From assembly GCA_025331125.1 (NCBI GenBank), contig JAOALB010000109.1:1-64000 (forward strand): a DNA stretch of 64,000 nucleotides, in the 5' to 3' direction. A program made the position numbers and the translations under genes. Each line of letters begins with the position of its first letter. The stretch's first letter is position 1. This DNA comes from Mycogone perniciosa. Taxonomy: Eukaryota; Ascomycota; Sordariomycetes; Hypocreales; Hypocreaceae. Positions 39,277 to 51,297 of this stretch are shown here, piece after piece. A model generated the notes under the pieces. That model was given only the letters and a program-made list of their open reading frames with translations. It had not been told where the DNA came from and searched no databases.

Positions 39277-39662
39277 TGTAACGATCCGGGTTGATTCTCA
39301 ACAGTTAAACCAAGGTTTATGGGTTATACTAACAGAGAGGTCAGGGATAAATACTAAGCAGGGTAAGATAGTCACAATTCTATAAAATAGGCGGTTTTAG
39401 TAAATATAATTGTTAACAACTATTTAAGTAACTATACTAAATAATTATAACTTATCCAGTCTTATATATAAAAGAGATATATAATAAATATACTTAAATT
39501 ATTTAAATTATAGCGATCCCGTTAATCCAGGATTACAGTTTTATATAGTAATCCCTTTTATAGGATTACGCTTATAGCTATAATCTATTAATAATTAGTT
39601 AAAGGTTTTAACGTTCTGCTATAATCTTATAACCAGGTCTTTAATATAGTTGGGTTATAATA
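39277..39662 (-). repeat. Gypsy-C 3' LTR (left copy)
   Basis: 386 bp, begins TGTAACGATCCGGG and ends TTATAATA, from TTGTGACA by RIP. Equal in length to the right copy. Confidence 0.9.
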
Positions 39663-40020
39663 TAATATCCCCCTCTTATTAGTTTTATCCTTAAAACCTA
39701 TTAATTCCTTTATAAGTTTTATCTGTTTATTTTCTTTACCCTTTTTATACTAATACTATAATAGATTATATTATTAAGCCTTACACTTGTAAATCTAATA
39801 AGTATACTTTACTTACTTCTTTAATTCTTTTTAAAGGCAATCCCGCTAATATGCCTTGCACTTTTTACTTTTAAAAGAAATTAGTCTATCAGATAACGAG
39901 TAACTCTTCAAGGTATAGCGAATATATACGTTAAGGCTATTCCTGCAATAGGGTTCTAGTCGCTTTATCTTATATACTCCTCTTTTTCCTCTCCTCTATA
40001 CCTTTCCACTAACTTCTCTA

Positions 40021-40392
40021 ATTACGCGCATACTCGAGCAGTAGAAAAAGCTTAAGTTAAAAGAGGATAAAGTAAATAAAAAGCTAGAGGGTCTTTATTC
40101 CTGTCTAGCAGAGCTTTAATTGCAGATTACAGCGGCCGCAGGGCATTTAAACTGTATTTAGCGTATTAAAAAGAAGGTATATAAGCAATATACTAAACTT
40201 TTCAAATAAAGGCTGCAAAGTCTAGATAAAAAGGATAGTATACTGCCCTCCTTATCTATTTAAAAGGCAAAGGTAGTAATTAATCTTTAATTACTAGGGG
40301 CGCCCGCTAAAGTAGATTAAACTTCTTTAAAGCTTAGCGACGATTTTGCAGACTTAAATCCTTTAATCCTAAGGACTAGTAAAACTGCTTAA
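40021..40392 (+). pseudogene. Antisense accessory ORF relic inside Gypsy-C
   Basis: On the strand opposite to pol, between the end of pol and the 3' LTR, one frame of at least 123 codons gives a charged, probably coiled-coil protein: KKLKLKEDKVNKKLEGLYS, LAEL, LQITAAAGHLNCI, RIKKKVYKQYTKLF, LQSLDKKDS, then SLKLSDDFADLNPL before the stop. Seven in-frame stops are all TAG or TAA and all could come from CAA, CAG or TGG. I recall similar small LAEL..RLxRIRRxR..LFxRGxxSLDE proteins that occur in many copies in filamentous fungal genomes near gypsy elements, with no known function. The stop count alone does not prove a gene in such AT-rich DNA; the residue pattern is the evidence. The start is not resolved and may lie upstream. 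Confidence 0.5.
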
Positions 40393-42669
40393 ATTTATTT
40401 TTAGCGTTTAATAGGTATTTAATAGGTTCTTAAAAGTTATATTCCTCTTTATAGTTTTTCTACTTAACTAGGTACTAGCGTTTATTATTTTCTGCTTTTA
40501 TAGCCTTAACTTCTTCGACTTTATATTCTTTTTTAACTGCTAAGACTTTAATTAAGTCTATTATTAGTCTATTTTTTAATTTATTTTATAATACTTTTTT
40601 AAATAGTAAAATATAAAATATTAAGTAGATTTAGATATTATTTAATAGTGTAAGTTTATAAATACCTTTTAAAATAACCTTTTTAACTGGGTAAGGTCTA
40701 AGTTTCTTAAAATCTAATTTATTACTTAATTGCATTATCTTAATATTCACAGTCTTTTTTCCTAGCGAATAATAATATAGGTAGACTATATCTCCCTTTT
40801 TAAAGATTAATCCTTTTAATCTATATTTATCGGTATATTTCTTTATTTTTTCTTATATAAAGTAGAGGTATACCTGCATTTCCTTATATAACTGCTTTAT
40901 ATTTTCAGCTTTAATTTATACTTTATTAATATATAGGCCTTTCTTTAGCGCTTTATATACATTTAACGTAAAGCTATAGTTAGTATATATAAGGCTAAGT
41001 CTAGTTAACTTTAAAATATTACTATTATAAGATATTTATATAATTAATAACTTCTCTATTTAATTGTTTTAGTTAAAGTTAATATAACTTTTTAGATAAG
41101 CTTTAATAACCTAGTTAATATATTCTATCTATTTATTTATCTATAGGTAATATACAGTATTAAACTTATAGTTTATTTTTAATTAATTTATAAATGCTTA
41201 CTAGAATTTAAATATAAAGGTTAATCTTTAGTTAATAATAATCTCGGCTAGAATTATATAGTTAGCTGCAATAAATTATAAAAATAAATAAGCTAGTATT
41301 TCTATATCTATTATTTCTTTATATAAAAGGAAGTAAAAGTATTTAATAAATTAATTTATAATTACTAAAATACTATTATATTTAATCTTTAATTCTAGTT
41401 TAATAAATAGTAGTAGTTTAATAATAAAGTTTAATAAAATTAATTCTTATAGTTGCTTTAGTACCAGTAAAGGTTATAGTTTACTGTATAGTTTATATTT
41501 TAAGGTTTTAACTGTTTTATAAGTTATGCAGTAAAAAACAATATTTTATATAACTTTTTTAAGCCTTTAAAACTTAAAATACTTTTAAACTTATTTATAT
41601 ATCTTGCAAATACCTTTATATCTATATACTGGATATTAATAGACTTTTATAACTATATTCTTCTAGAGTTTATTTAAGATCTAGATCTTTTTATTTTATT
41701 GTTGAGTTCCTTTATTGTTAAACTTTATATCTTTTAAGAATCTGTTATTATTTTAGGTAGTGTAGTGCTCTTTAATGCATTAAAGTGTAATATTGTCGCT
41801 AAATACTTTATATATAGCTTAAAGTGTTATTTGTTAATAATATCCTTTAAGGGTTTATTTCAAGATCTGCCTAGTATACTTAATCTTTCTTTAGTTATAG
41901 TTAGCTTATCTGCTAAGTGCGTCTACTTATTTATTCTTGGATCCTTTCTGGTAGATTAGGATATAGTTGAATTCTAAAAGGTATTCTATATAGCAGATCT
42001 ACCTTCCAGAAAGTTATTAAACTATCGCGACGTATATAATATTTTTATAGTTAATATATATTTTAATTTTATATATTCCTTTTAATAGGTAATATTACTA
42101 TTCTTTAAATGCAAGAATAATAGTAAGGAATTCTTTATTATATATCGGGTAATTTAGTTTTACGCTATATAGTGCTTTAAAGTAAAAGGCAATAAAGTAT
42201 AGCTTACTATTCTTATCCTTTTAACTAAATTAAGCTCTTATAGTAAAGTTAAAAGCATTTATTTTAACTTTTATTTCTTTAAATAAATTAAATATAATAA
42301 ATATAGGTTTTTTTAAAATAAACTGTTTAAGTTTATTAAAGGCCTTTTATATATTTAATACCTATAAAAACTTTTAATCTTTTTTAGTAAATTTATAGAG
42401 GATTTATATAATACTTTTATAGCCTTTAATAAATTATTAATAGTAGTTAATAAATCTTAAAAAGCTTTAAACTTCCTTAACTATTATAGGTATAGGCTAG
42501 TCTTTTACTGCTTATACTTTTAATGGATTTATATAAATTTCTCTAAAGGTAATAATATACTTTAAGAAAATAACTTTCTATATATAGAATTTGCATTTTT
42601 AGGTTCTATAAGTAGTTTAATATCTTATAGTGTCTATAATACCTTATAGATATATACTTTATATTCTTT

Positions 42670-43070
42670 AAAGGTATTTGAGAAGATTAGGATATTATTT
42701 AAGTAAATAACTATAAAAATATTAAAGTACTCTTTTAATATATTATTAATTATCTTTTAGAATATTGCAGGGGTATTAATAAAACTAAAAGGTATAATAA
42801 AGTATTTAAATAAACTATATTTAGTTTAAAATGCAGTTATCTATTTATATCTTTCTTTAATTTAGATAAAGTTATAAATGCCTTTAAGATCTAGCGCTGT
42901 AAACTATTTCTTCCTATATAGTCTATCCTATAATTCCGTAATTAACAGTAGTAGAATTTTATCTTTAATAGTAGCTTTATTAAGCTATTAGTAATCTACA
43001 ATTAACTATAGTTTACCTCTTTTCTTTAATATAAATATAACAGGATAGCCTACTTTTAATAAAGAGAGTT
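42670..43070 (-). pseudogene. Gypsy-C reverse transcriptase core
   Basis: The best preserved coding segment of Gypsy-C. On the - strand it carries the seven RT blocks in order, from the KKNGKLRLCVDYRxLN-type box to the YLDDILIFS-type box. The two catalytic Asp codons of the last box have become Asn by G-to-A change, so the enzyme would be inactive even without the stops. Confidence 0.85.
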
Positions 43071-46000
43071 AAATATATCCTTTAGCTAATATATTGTCTA
43101 GATAATTATATAGGCTTTTAAACTCTTTTTTATTTAAGTTATAAATTTTATAGAAGGTAGTGCTTGCATTATCTTTAAGCTTAATTATATAATTCTATTA
43201 ACTGTATTCTGGTAGCTTTATATTAAATATTTCTTTAAATAGTTTATTATACTTTTAGTATTCCTTAAAGATATTCTACAGCCATTCTAATAATACTGCC
43301 ATTTTAAGGCTTTTTATCTTAAGTATTTTATTAATATTATTAAATACTTTTTATAAAAAGGCAATTATTCTTTACATTTATCTATCTTTTCCCTTACTCT
43401 ACTTAAATCTTATTTCTAGGTAAACTGTTTCTGTAATTAAATTAAAGGTAACTTTTTTAGTTCTTTTCTTTAATATACCTAGGGGTTCTATATAGGATTT
43501 CTGCCCTGCAGCTAAAGCCTTTTTAATAGTTTTAATTGCTAGGGAAGCTTTGCTATTGCATTAACGAAGCTGGCCTTTCTCCCAGTTAATATCAGGGTTA
43601 TTGCATCTTAACCAAAAATAACCAAGAATAATATTATACTTATCGATATTCGCTATATTATAAAGAACTACTCTTTTACGTTTAGCAATTTTAAGCTTAA
43701 GATAATTAATCTTTCGCTTAACCTATCTATCATTATATATAAAGGCTCCTCCTTTTACCTAATAAAGTTAATATAGTCTGGTTTTCTCTTTTTAAAGTAA
43801 TTATAGGCTATTTATAGTTATAGGTATAATAAAATTACTTATTGCTTTGCTATTTATTAATATATATAGCTAATATCCTTTAACTATTATCTTTAATTTA
43901 AAATATAGTAAATCTTTATTATTATTTTTATTATTTAATATTTTAAGAGATATAATTTATTAGTTATTATTTTATAGCCCTTTTATAGGTAATGTTAATT
44001 GTTTCCTAATTCTTTTCTTTTTATATAGATTTTGCAATTAATCGGGGTTCTTTAAAGTAAATGCTACCTTCTCCTATTATAAGCGGTTCCTTTATAGGTA
44101 ACGAAATTAAACTAATTTTAATGCAGCTCCCTTATAATCTAATTAATCTCTTTATCTTTTAAGGTAGGTTTATACCTTATATACTTTTATATTCGCTACT
44201 TTTAAAGTTTTTCCTGTAGGTAGATAGCGCATTTATCTTTCCAGCAGTATATATAGTTTAGCGATAAGTATAGGGTATTATTAGCTTATTAAGTATACTA
44301 ATCCTTTAACTTATTTTCTTTATATATAATATACCCTAGACTATTACACTTTAAGTAATATTATTAGTTATATTTAAACCTTTTATTATAGTAGAAGTGC
44401 TACTTTATTAATTTCTTTTAGCAGTAAATATAGTATCCTTTAAACTTATATTCTTTAAGTCTTTATAACTGACAATATTCCTTTAAAGTTTCAGTATTTA
44501 ATTTAATAATAATAATCTTAAAGTCTTAATACTATATAGTTATAATCTATTCTTTAAAAGTATTATAATCCTATACCTATTCTATAAGTTAAAACAGGAT
44601 TTTAATTAGAAATATATTATATTTTACTTTCTTATAGAAGTATATTATATACCTATATATAATATAAATAACCTAGGATATAGTATAATGCTCTTTATAA
44701 ATAAGGTTATTTATAGTATAGTTTCTTTATATATAACAATATATAGGTTTTTTATATATAGTTAAAGTAACTAGGATAGCTTTAACAGCTATCTTATCGT
44801 TAGCTTTATTTTATATATAAAGCTATTTATATAGGCGTAAATTTATTTTATTTTGCTATATATTTATAGTAACTCTTTTAATTAGGTTTAGGTAATATTT
44901 ATTTAGTTTACCTTTAAGGTTACTATTTATAGGTAATATATTTTCTAGTTTTAAAGGTATAATACTATATAGTAATAATTTATATTATAAAGGGTTATTT
45001 TTATCTTTATTATTAAAGTTACTACTATTAGTCTATCCTTTATTATCTGCAGTTATTTAATTAAAATATTAATAGTTAATTACAGTAACTATTTATTTAT
45101 CCAGTATATTATTATCTTTATTTATTTTATTTTCTTTAAAAATATCTTTAAAAGTTAAAGATCTAGGTCTTAACCAGTATCCCCTTTAATTTATTATAGA
45201 TATTTTTCTAGGTCGTTTTAAGTACTATCCGCTTTTATCTTTATTAGATTTATAAATAAGGCAGCTATTATTATAGTATATAGTCTAGCTAAGTAATATA
45301 TAATTAATAGCTTTTAAAATTATATTAACTTTTCATTTAAGTTTTAGTGTAGGCTTTTAAGGTTTATTAGTTTTCGGCTTTTATAAAGCTTTATAGTCCT
45401 TTAAAATATATCCTAGCTTATTATAGTTATAATAAATAACCTTTGCCTTTCCCTTTTATATAGTGTTTAAATCTATTTAACTAAATCTTTTATTATTAAA
45501 GCTAGTAATATATTTTTATCGCTTCTTGCCTTAATTCGCATATCTTTAATATTTATAAACTTATCTAGATTACTATTATCCTTTCTTTATATCTAAATAG
45601 AGTTTATAAAGTAAATTATCTATATTTATATATTTCTTAATAAACTTAATAATACCTTTATTATAAAAGAATTTATAAGCTTCCCTTTTAACTTTTAGTT
45701 TAAGTTTATTATAAAAGCGTTTAATAAAAGTAAAGTTTCTTTATTTAACTTTAAAAGTATAGTTTTTAAAGTATATAGTATAATTAAAGTATTTTCCCTT
45801 TTAAATTAAGTTTATAAATTTATTTTCTATAGTATATTCTTTATTAATATTATTAAAGATATTCTTTAACTTTTCTTTGAATTAATTATAGCTAGTAAAT
45901 ATAAGCTATATTTACTTATTGGCTTTACTTTTATTATTAAAGAAATCCCTTTAAATAGGTTTAAACTACTTTAAGGCGTTTCCTTTAAGTTGTTTAGCAG

Positions 46001-46540
46001 CTAAAAGGACTTTATTAATCTTTATATTAAAGCTGGTTAAAAAGTAAGTGAAATAATTATATAGTTAAGTAAAAAATAGTTAAAGTATTATAGTACTTTT
46101 ATTAAAGGGCTTAAAGGGTTATATTTTAAGTAACTCTTTTAAATCCCTTAAAGGTTAATTCCCTTTATAGTTTAGTATAAAGTTTAGAGCAGGTAGGGCT
46201 TAATTTTATAAGTTTATAATAATAGCTTACTATTAATGAATTATTTGCTAAAGTCTAGCGTTTTCAGCAATTAAATATTACAGTATTATTCCTATTCTAT
46301 ATAATTAGCTTTTATATACTAAAAGGCTTCCTCTATACAAATATATAGTTATTCTATTTTATTGACTTTATCTTTATTTTCGCTTCTATTTATATTATTA
46401 TCTCTGTTATTATCCTGCCTTTAGCGAGGAGGTAGAACAGAGGGTAGAGTATTAGGATTGTTGGAAGAGGATACTATAGCGGATATACTTGCGGTATTGC
46501 TTAGGATTCTTAGTGGCCTTTTAAATAAGAGTTGTTAATA

Positions 46541-46926
46541 TATAATAATCCAGGTTAATTCTTAACAGTTAAACTGAGGTTTGTGGGTTATATTAATAGA
46601 GAGGTTAAGGATAAATATTAAGCAGGGTAATATCGTTACGATTCTGTAAAATAGGCAGTGCTAGTAAATACAATTATTAATAACTATTTAAATAACTATA
46701 CTAAATAATTATAATTTATCCAGTCTTCTATATAAAGGAGATATATAGTGAATATACTTGGATTGTTTAGATTATAGCGATCCTGTCGATCTAGGATTAC
46801 AGTTTTGTATAGTGATCCCTTTTATAGGATTACGCTTATAGCTACAATCTATTAGTGATTGGTTAGAGGTTCCGACGTTCTGCCGTAATCCCGTGACCAG
46901 GTCTTCGACATGGTTAGGTTGTGACA
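46541..46926 (-). repeat. Gypsy-C 5' LTR (right copy)
   Basis: 386-bp partner of 39277-39662. It keeps CG, CA and TG steps towards its right end (GACGTTCTGCCGTAATCCCG), so it is less mutated than the left copy. Confidence 0.9.
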
Positions 46927-47978
46927 TTTATATAAAAAAGCTCCTTTATATATATATTTCTTTAATCTTTAAGCTGCTAGCCTTTATACTTAAAGTTAAA
47001 GATTTCTTTTTTAATATCTTTTATTTTAATTTAAAATATAAACCTAAACTTTAATTTTTAAAAGTAAATAATATCTTTACTTTTAAAGTTATTAATTTTA
47101 ATAACCTTTTATTTAATATTAATAGCAGTAATTTTCTTTTAATTATAATTTAAAGGGATTTAAAAAAAGATTTTATTATTAGTCTTTAAAGTAGTCTTTA
47201 TTTATTTTTATTTATTTTTATAAACAATAAAAGCTAGCTTATTATTATTTTAAAAGGAAAGTTTATTTTTAATTTTTTATATTAAAAAGTCTTTATTTAT
47301 ATTTATAGCTATAACTATAATTTATATAATGTATTTTAAACTATTAATTAATAAAATGGTTCTTATATTAATTTTATTTAAAGGCTAAAGTTTAATTTAC
47401 TATTATTTATTATTTTAATAAAGCTTTTTATTAATTGATTAAATAGTTAATAGTTAAATAAAAAAAGAGTTTTTATTTAATTTTTTATAGTTTATAAAGG
47501 TATTAAAGAAGGCTTTATTTATTAATATAACTATTAAAAAATAATACTTTTTTTAATATTTAATTAAATAATTATTAATATTTTAAACTATTAAAAGTAA
47601 TACTTTTTGCCTAGCCTTTTAAATTAAATTAATATCTTCAATTTAAATAAAGATTTTAAATATTATATTTAATTACTTTTTATTTATAAAAGTAAAAGCT
47701 TTTATTAGTTTACTTTAAAAAAAAAGCTTTTTTAAATCCTTTTTAAAAAAGAAAAAATTTTAAATTTTAAATTAAGATTAAATTTAAATTTAAAAATATT
47801 AATTTTAATATATTTATTATTAATATATTTATTATTAATATAGTATTTTTTAAATATAAATATAAAAACTATAATTTCCTTTTACTTTAAAAGTAAAAAA
47901 GTACCTTCTTTTTTAAGTCGCTAAAGTATTGCCTACTTAATAGCAGTAAAGTTTAATTATCTTTAATTTACTTAAAGT

Positions 47979-48036
47979 CTAATAGCGTTCGCTATCTTTC
48001 TTTAAATGCCTAAGAAAGGCGAGAGAGCGTTATTAG
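47979..48036. other. Imperfect hairpin in the LINE 5' region
   Basis: Arms of about 24 bp (47979-48002 and 48012-48036) pair with a few mismatches around a short loop: CTAATAGCG..TCTTTCTT against AAGAAAGG..CGTTATTAG. It lies in the LINE 5' UTR just downstream of the present treA stop, so it could influence either LINE RNA or the 3' end of the treA transcript. A function is not shown. Confidence 0.5.
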
Positions 48037-48057
48037 GCTTATCTTCTTAATAGCTAG

Positions 48058-51000
48058 TCAAGAGGTTATAGGATTTTTAGTGAGTAGGCACCTAAAAGGT
48101 GGGGTACCTGTAGGTATAGGAGGGAAGCTTGCTATAGGGTCAAGTGCTTGGTTACCAATAATGAGCAATGAGGCATATCGAGGAACCGGCACAGGCGTTA
48201 CGAGGGTTACATTTGTTGTGTTCCCAATGGGGATGACAATGGCATCAAGATTAGCGCTTGCTGCGATGTAAGGGTCAGACTGCCTAACGTTGGACAAGGA
48301 TGTTACAACATCATAGTCTGAACTTTTATTCGTGGACATATAAGCGGCAGCCGGGTCGTGAAGTGTCTTGTTATGGAAGATAACTGTGGCATTGATCGGA
48401 GGGGCCTGGGCCCAGTTGAAGTGGAAGCCCGTGACCAAAGCGCCCACGTCTTTTTCAGCAAGAGTGACTGTAACGGCGCTCATATTCGCCGCAAAAGCAG
48501 GCTGCCATTTTGTAGACGTTGCACCATCTACTGCTGCAATAGGGAATTGCCCAGGCACGGTTTTTTCAGACGATTGTGCTGGCCGACACTGCACGAGGTT
48601 GCCGGGAGTCGTGTTCTGGGAGCCGATCTGTCGATTTGGAACGACGACAGAGCCAGTAGTTGGAAGTTGGTAAATAGATGCGTTGCTTTGCATTCCATAG
48701 CGAATAGTGATGGACTTATTAGCGAATCTTTGATCCGCGACATCAAGAGATGCAGTGTTTGTGGCCCGACTCAAAGTTGTATGGGTGTAATTGGACCAAG
48801 CTGAAATAGGCCAGCCGCGCCAGTAGAAAGTTCGGTACTTCAAGTAGGGGATCTGCGGCGGCAGGTTTGGCTCGATATGGAGGTAGTCGTCGGGAAGCAG
48901 ACGCAGCCCAAGGTAGCCAAAGAGAACGACCTGGTTGGCACCACCGTGGCCGGTGAGGAATGGGTACGCCGGATGAGTGCCTCCATTGATAGTAGCATTG
49001 TCAACTAGTTGCTCGGATAACTGATAGAATGGTGCGCGTGCGTACGGCTTGTACGAATATTGAGCGTATGTGTATGCCGAGCAACCAGAGGGAGACATCT
49101 CATTGGCAACGATGGAGAAGAACGCCCAGGTCATGGCAGGTCCGTCCGACGACTGCTTATTTGCATACTGGTTCATTGCGTCAGTAAAATTCGGCTCATC
49201 GAGGAATATTTCAACGAGATACTGACGTAGTCCAGGTCATTGAGTGAATCCTGGGCACTGTAGTTGGTGGTGTATGATAGTGGATAAGTGTTCAAAATCA
49301 CGTCCGCCTGCTTGACCACGGCGCTACCGTTCATTGTTGTGAACTCAAGCGTCACACCATTTTCACGGATAACTAGCACGTTGGAGGCCATTTCAGCCCA
49401 GGTTTGATTCTCCCCTAAGCCAAACTGCTGGCGGAAGGTGTTTGCGTGCAACAAGGTCTCCGCAATGAGCGGCATTGTAAAGCCGCCAGCGTCGATATGA
49501 TTTGCATATTCGTCCTAAGTTTGTTAGTTGTGCAGTGATGAAATCGTAGGTCATTCAGCTTACGGGATCAGTCATGTTGGTCAACGTCCAGGAAGACCCA
49601 TTGGGCTTGAGCAAGCTTGCATAGAGCTCAGCGATCGAATTGTACACGGGAAAGAGGTTCTCTTTGAAGAACTGTGTGTCACCACTGGTCACCCATTGGT
49701 TGATCATGGACAGCCCAATATCTCCGTTCAAATGGTACTCATAATCCCAACAAGGGCCAACAGCAGTGCAATTGCCGAAGCGACCACTGGTCCACGGGAA
49801 TACAGCAGCTGATTCAGAGAAATGAGTGCCGTTTTGGGAGCTGGTGAAGGCAGTCTTGATGTTTTCCTTGGCTTGAGCATATTTAGCCAGACGATAGTTG
49901 GTGATTCGCTGTGCTGACTCCGGGTGAGACGCAACCAGGCCAGGTTGCATCCAGAGGTCAGCGTCCCAGAATATTTGTCCTGAATATGAGTCTGAAGTCA
50001 AGCCACCGACAGAGATGCTGTCAACATTGACCGAAGCGCCATTGGTCTTGTTAATGGCATTTCTTCCCACTGTATTCTGCAGAAGATAGTATGTGTTCGT
50101 GACCGCGATGATGGCGGAGTCGATAATATATTGATCTGCAGGAAGAGTACCATTTTCGGGGAAGGCATAATGATCGACCGAGTCCTCAGGCATAACGGTT
50201 GCCCATTCTGTTAGGTGAGACCGAAGTGACTTGGCATACCCGTTGGTTAATGCAGCGAGTGCAGCTTCTCTGGCAATTTGCTTCGGTTCCGCGAAGGCAT
50301 CCGAGGAGGCAGCCCCAACATACTTGGTGACTCGCACTGCACGTCCAGCGGAGAACTTCACGGGGACGGCCTGCGCAATTGATGACTCGTTGGCATTCAC
50401 ATAGGGCTTCTCACAAACGAGCCGTCGAGCTGATAAATCCACACCTTGAGAGGCTGTCAGATTGGCGAAGACGTAGGCTGTGACATTCGAGACGCCAATC
50501 GGACTAACAGCTGAGAAGATTGCACCGTCTTCCTGGCCAGACTCGACAAAATCTGTGCGCACGGCGGAGTATCCGTCCAGCACGTTGATAATTGTCGCAT
50601 TGGAATCCGTAGTCGGTATGATTTCCATATCCACCACGGCCTGGTTGACGTACAGCTTGTTGGCGAAGATGCGGTACCTGATCTTATAAGAGTCTTTTTT
50701 GGCAGCTGGTGTCCATTTGTATGACCAGCTCAGAACACCAGCTTTGAAGTCATAAGTTGATCTGAAGTGGGAGATGGTCCGATTATCTACCATCGCATCC
50801 AGATAATTGCCGTCTCCAAGGTCCAGTATGAGTCCACTCCAGTGTGGGATCCCACTGATGATGCTTTTGTAACCATACTGCGACAGCCATGGGAAGTTGG
50901 TTCCATTGGTTGTTGGCTGAGCGTCGAAGAAACCGGCAATGGTTGCGAAGGATTGACGCCTTGAATACAAGGGCCAACCGTTGATCACATCACCAAGCTC

Positions 51001-51297
51001 AGCATTGTCCAGCTCGAAGAAAGGTCCTACGCTGGCAACATTGATGCCCAGATAGCCATTGGCCACAGAACCGCGGGACTGAAAGCGTCCCTGTTCCAGC
51101 TTGGTCGTGGAAAGAAGCCAATTGGCCTCATCCCACGTTACCCCAGGGAACTCCGTTTCATACACATTGTTGCTGGAGTTGGCCCCAGAATGAGGCCCGG
51201 CATGCCTGTCCACGCACTTGGTAATGCGATTCTCAATATTGGCGCCATGGACCAAACTGAGGAGTTGCAACAGGAGCGCCAGTGACTGGTTGACCAT
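48058..51297 (-). CDS. treA: Acid trehalase (GH65), 3' end replaced by LINE sequence
   Basis: Alpha,alpha-trehalase of the secreted or wall-bound acid type, splitting trehalose into two glucose. Three exons: 51297-49564, 49514-49227 and 49167-48058 (1043 aa). Introns are 49 bp (GTAAGC..TTAG, branch CTAAC) and 59 bp (GTCAGT..CCAG, branch CTGAC), both phase 0. A signal peptide is seen (MVNQSLALLLQLLSLVHGA), then the GH65 N-terminal domain (GVTWDEANWLLSTTKLEQGR), the (alpha/alpha)6 catalytic core with WDADLWMQPG and CWDYEYHLNGDIG (Glu about 520 matches the GH65 general acid region), and many N-glycosylation sites. The C-terminus follows the family up to LDPI; the last 24 residues and the stop come from the inserted LINE. 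The core is intact, so activity may remain. Symbol follows Aspergillus usage (yeast ATH1). Confidence 0.93.

Larger units (their letters stand above)
39277..46926 (-). mobile_element. Gypsy-C, RIP-degraded Ty3/gypsy retrotransposon
   Basis: A 7650-bp element with two 386-bp LTRs and a perfect target duplication TTTAT (39272-39276 and 46927-46931). A polypurine tract (complement of 39663-39680) lies beside the left LTR, so coding is on the - strand. RT at about 42.67-43.07 kb reads as GYPVxFxLKKxGKL, DYxQLNKATIKDK, FTALDLKGxYNxI, PFSFINTPAIF and YLNNILIFSN, an obvious gypsy RT in which YLDD became YLNN. RNase H lies below and integrase further down to about 40.9 kb; gag lies near 45-46.5 kb. 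A + strand accessory ORF relic occupies 40021-40392. Inserted in the ORF1 part of the - LINE. Confidence 0.9.
34607..48131 (-). mobile_element. Tad1-like LINE, - copy, inserted in treA
   Basis: A full-length LINE in the same orientation as treA. Its 3' tail, (TTTG/TTTA)n on the + strand, starts at 34607, and its 5' end abuts treA at 48131. A 13-bp target duplication CTATAGGGTCAAG flanks it (34594-34606 and 48132-48144). Without Gypsy-C it is about 5.87 kb. RNase H lies at about 35.2-35.65 kb, RT at about 36.4-36.97 kb, endonuclease at about 37.9-38.3 kb and ORF1 above that and beyond Gypsy-C at 46.93-47.9 kb. The coding part is fully RIPped, but the 5'-most 150 bp (47.98-48.13 kb) is much less affected. 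Confidence 0.9.

Noticed and set aside
48358..48804. 148-codon + strand frame inside treA exon 3
   Set aside because: Antisense shadow of the trehalase frame.
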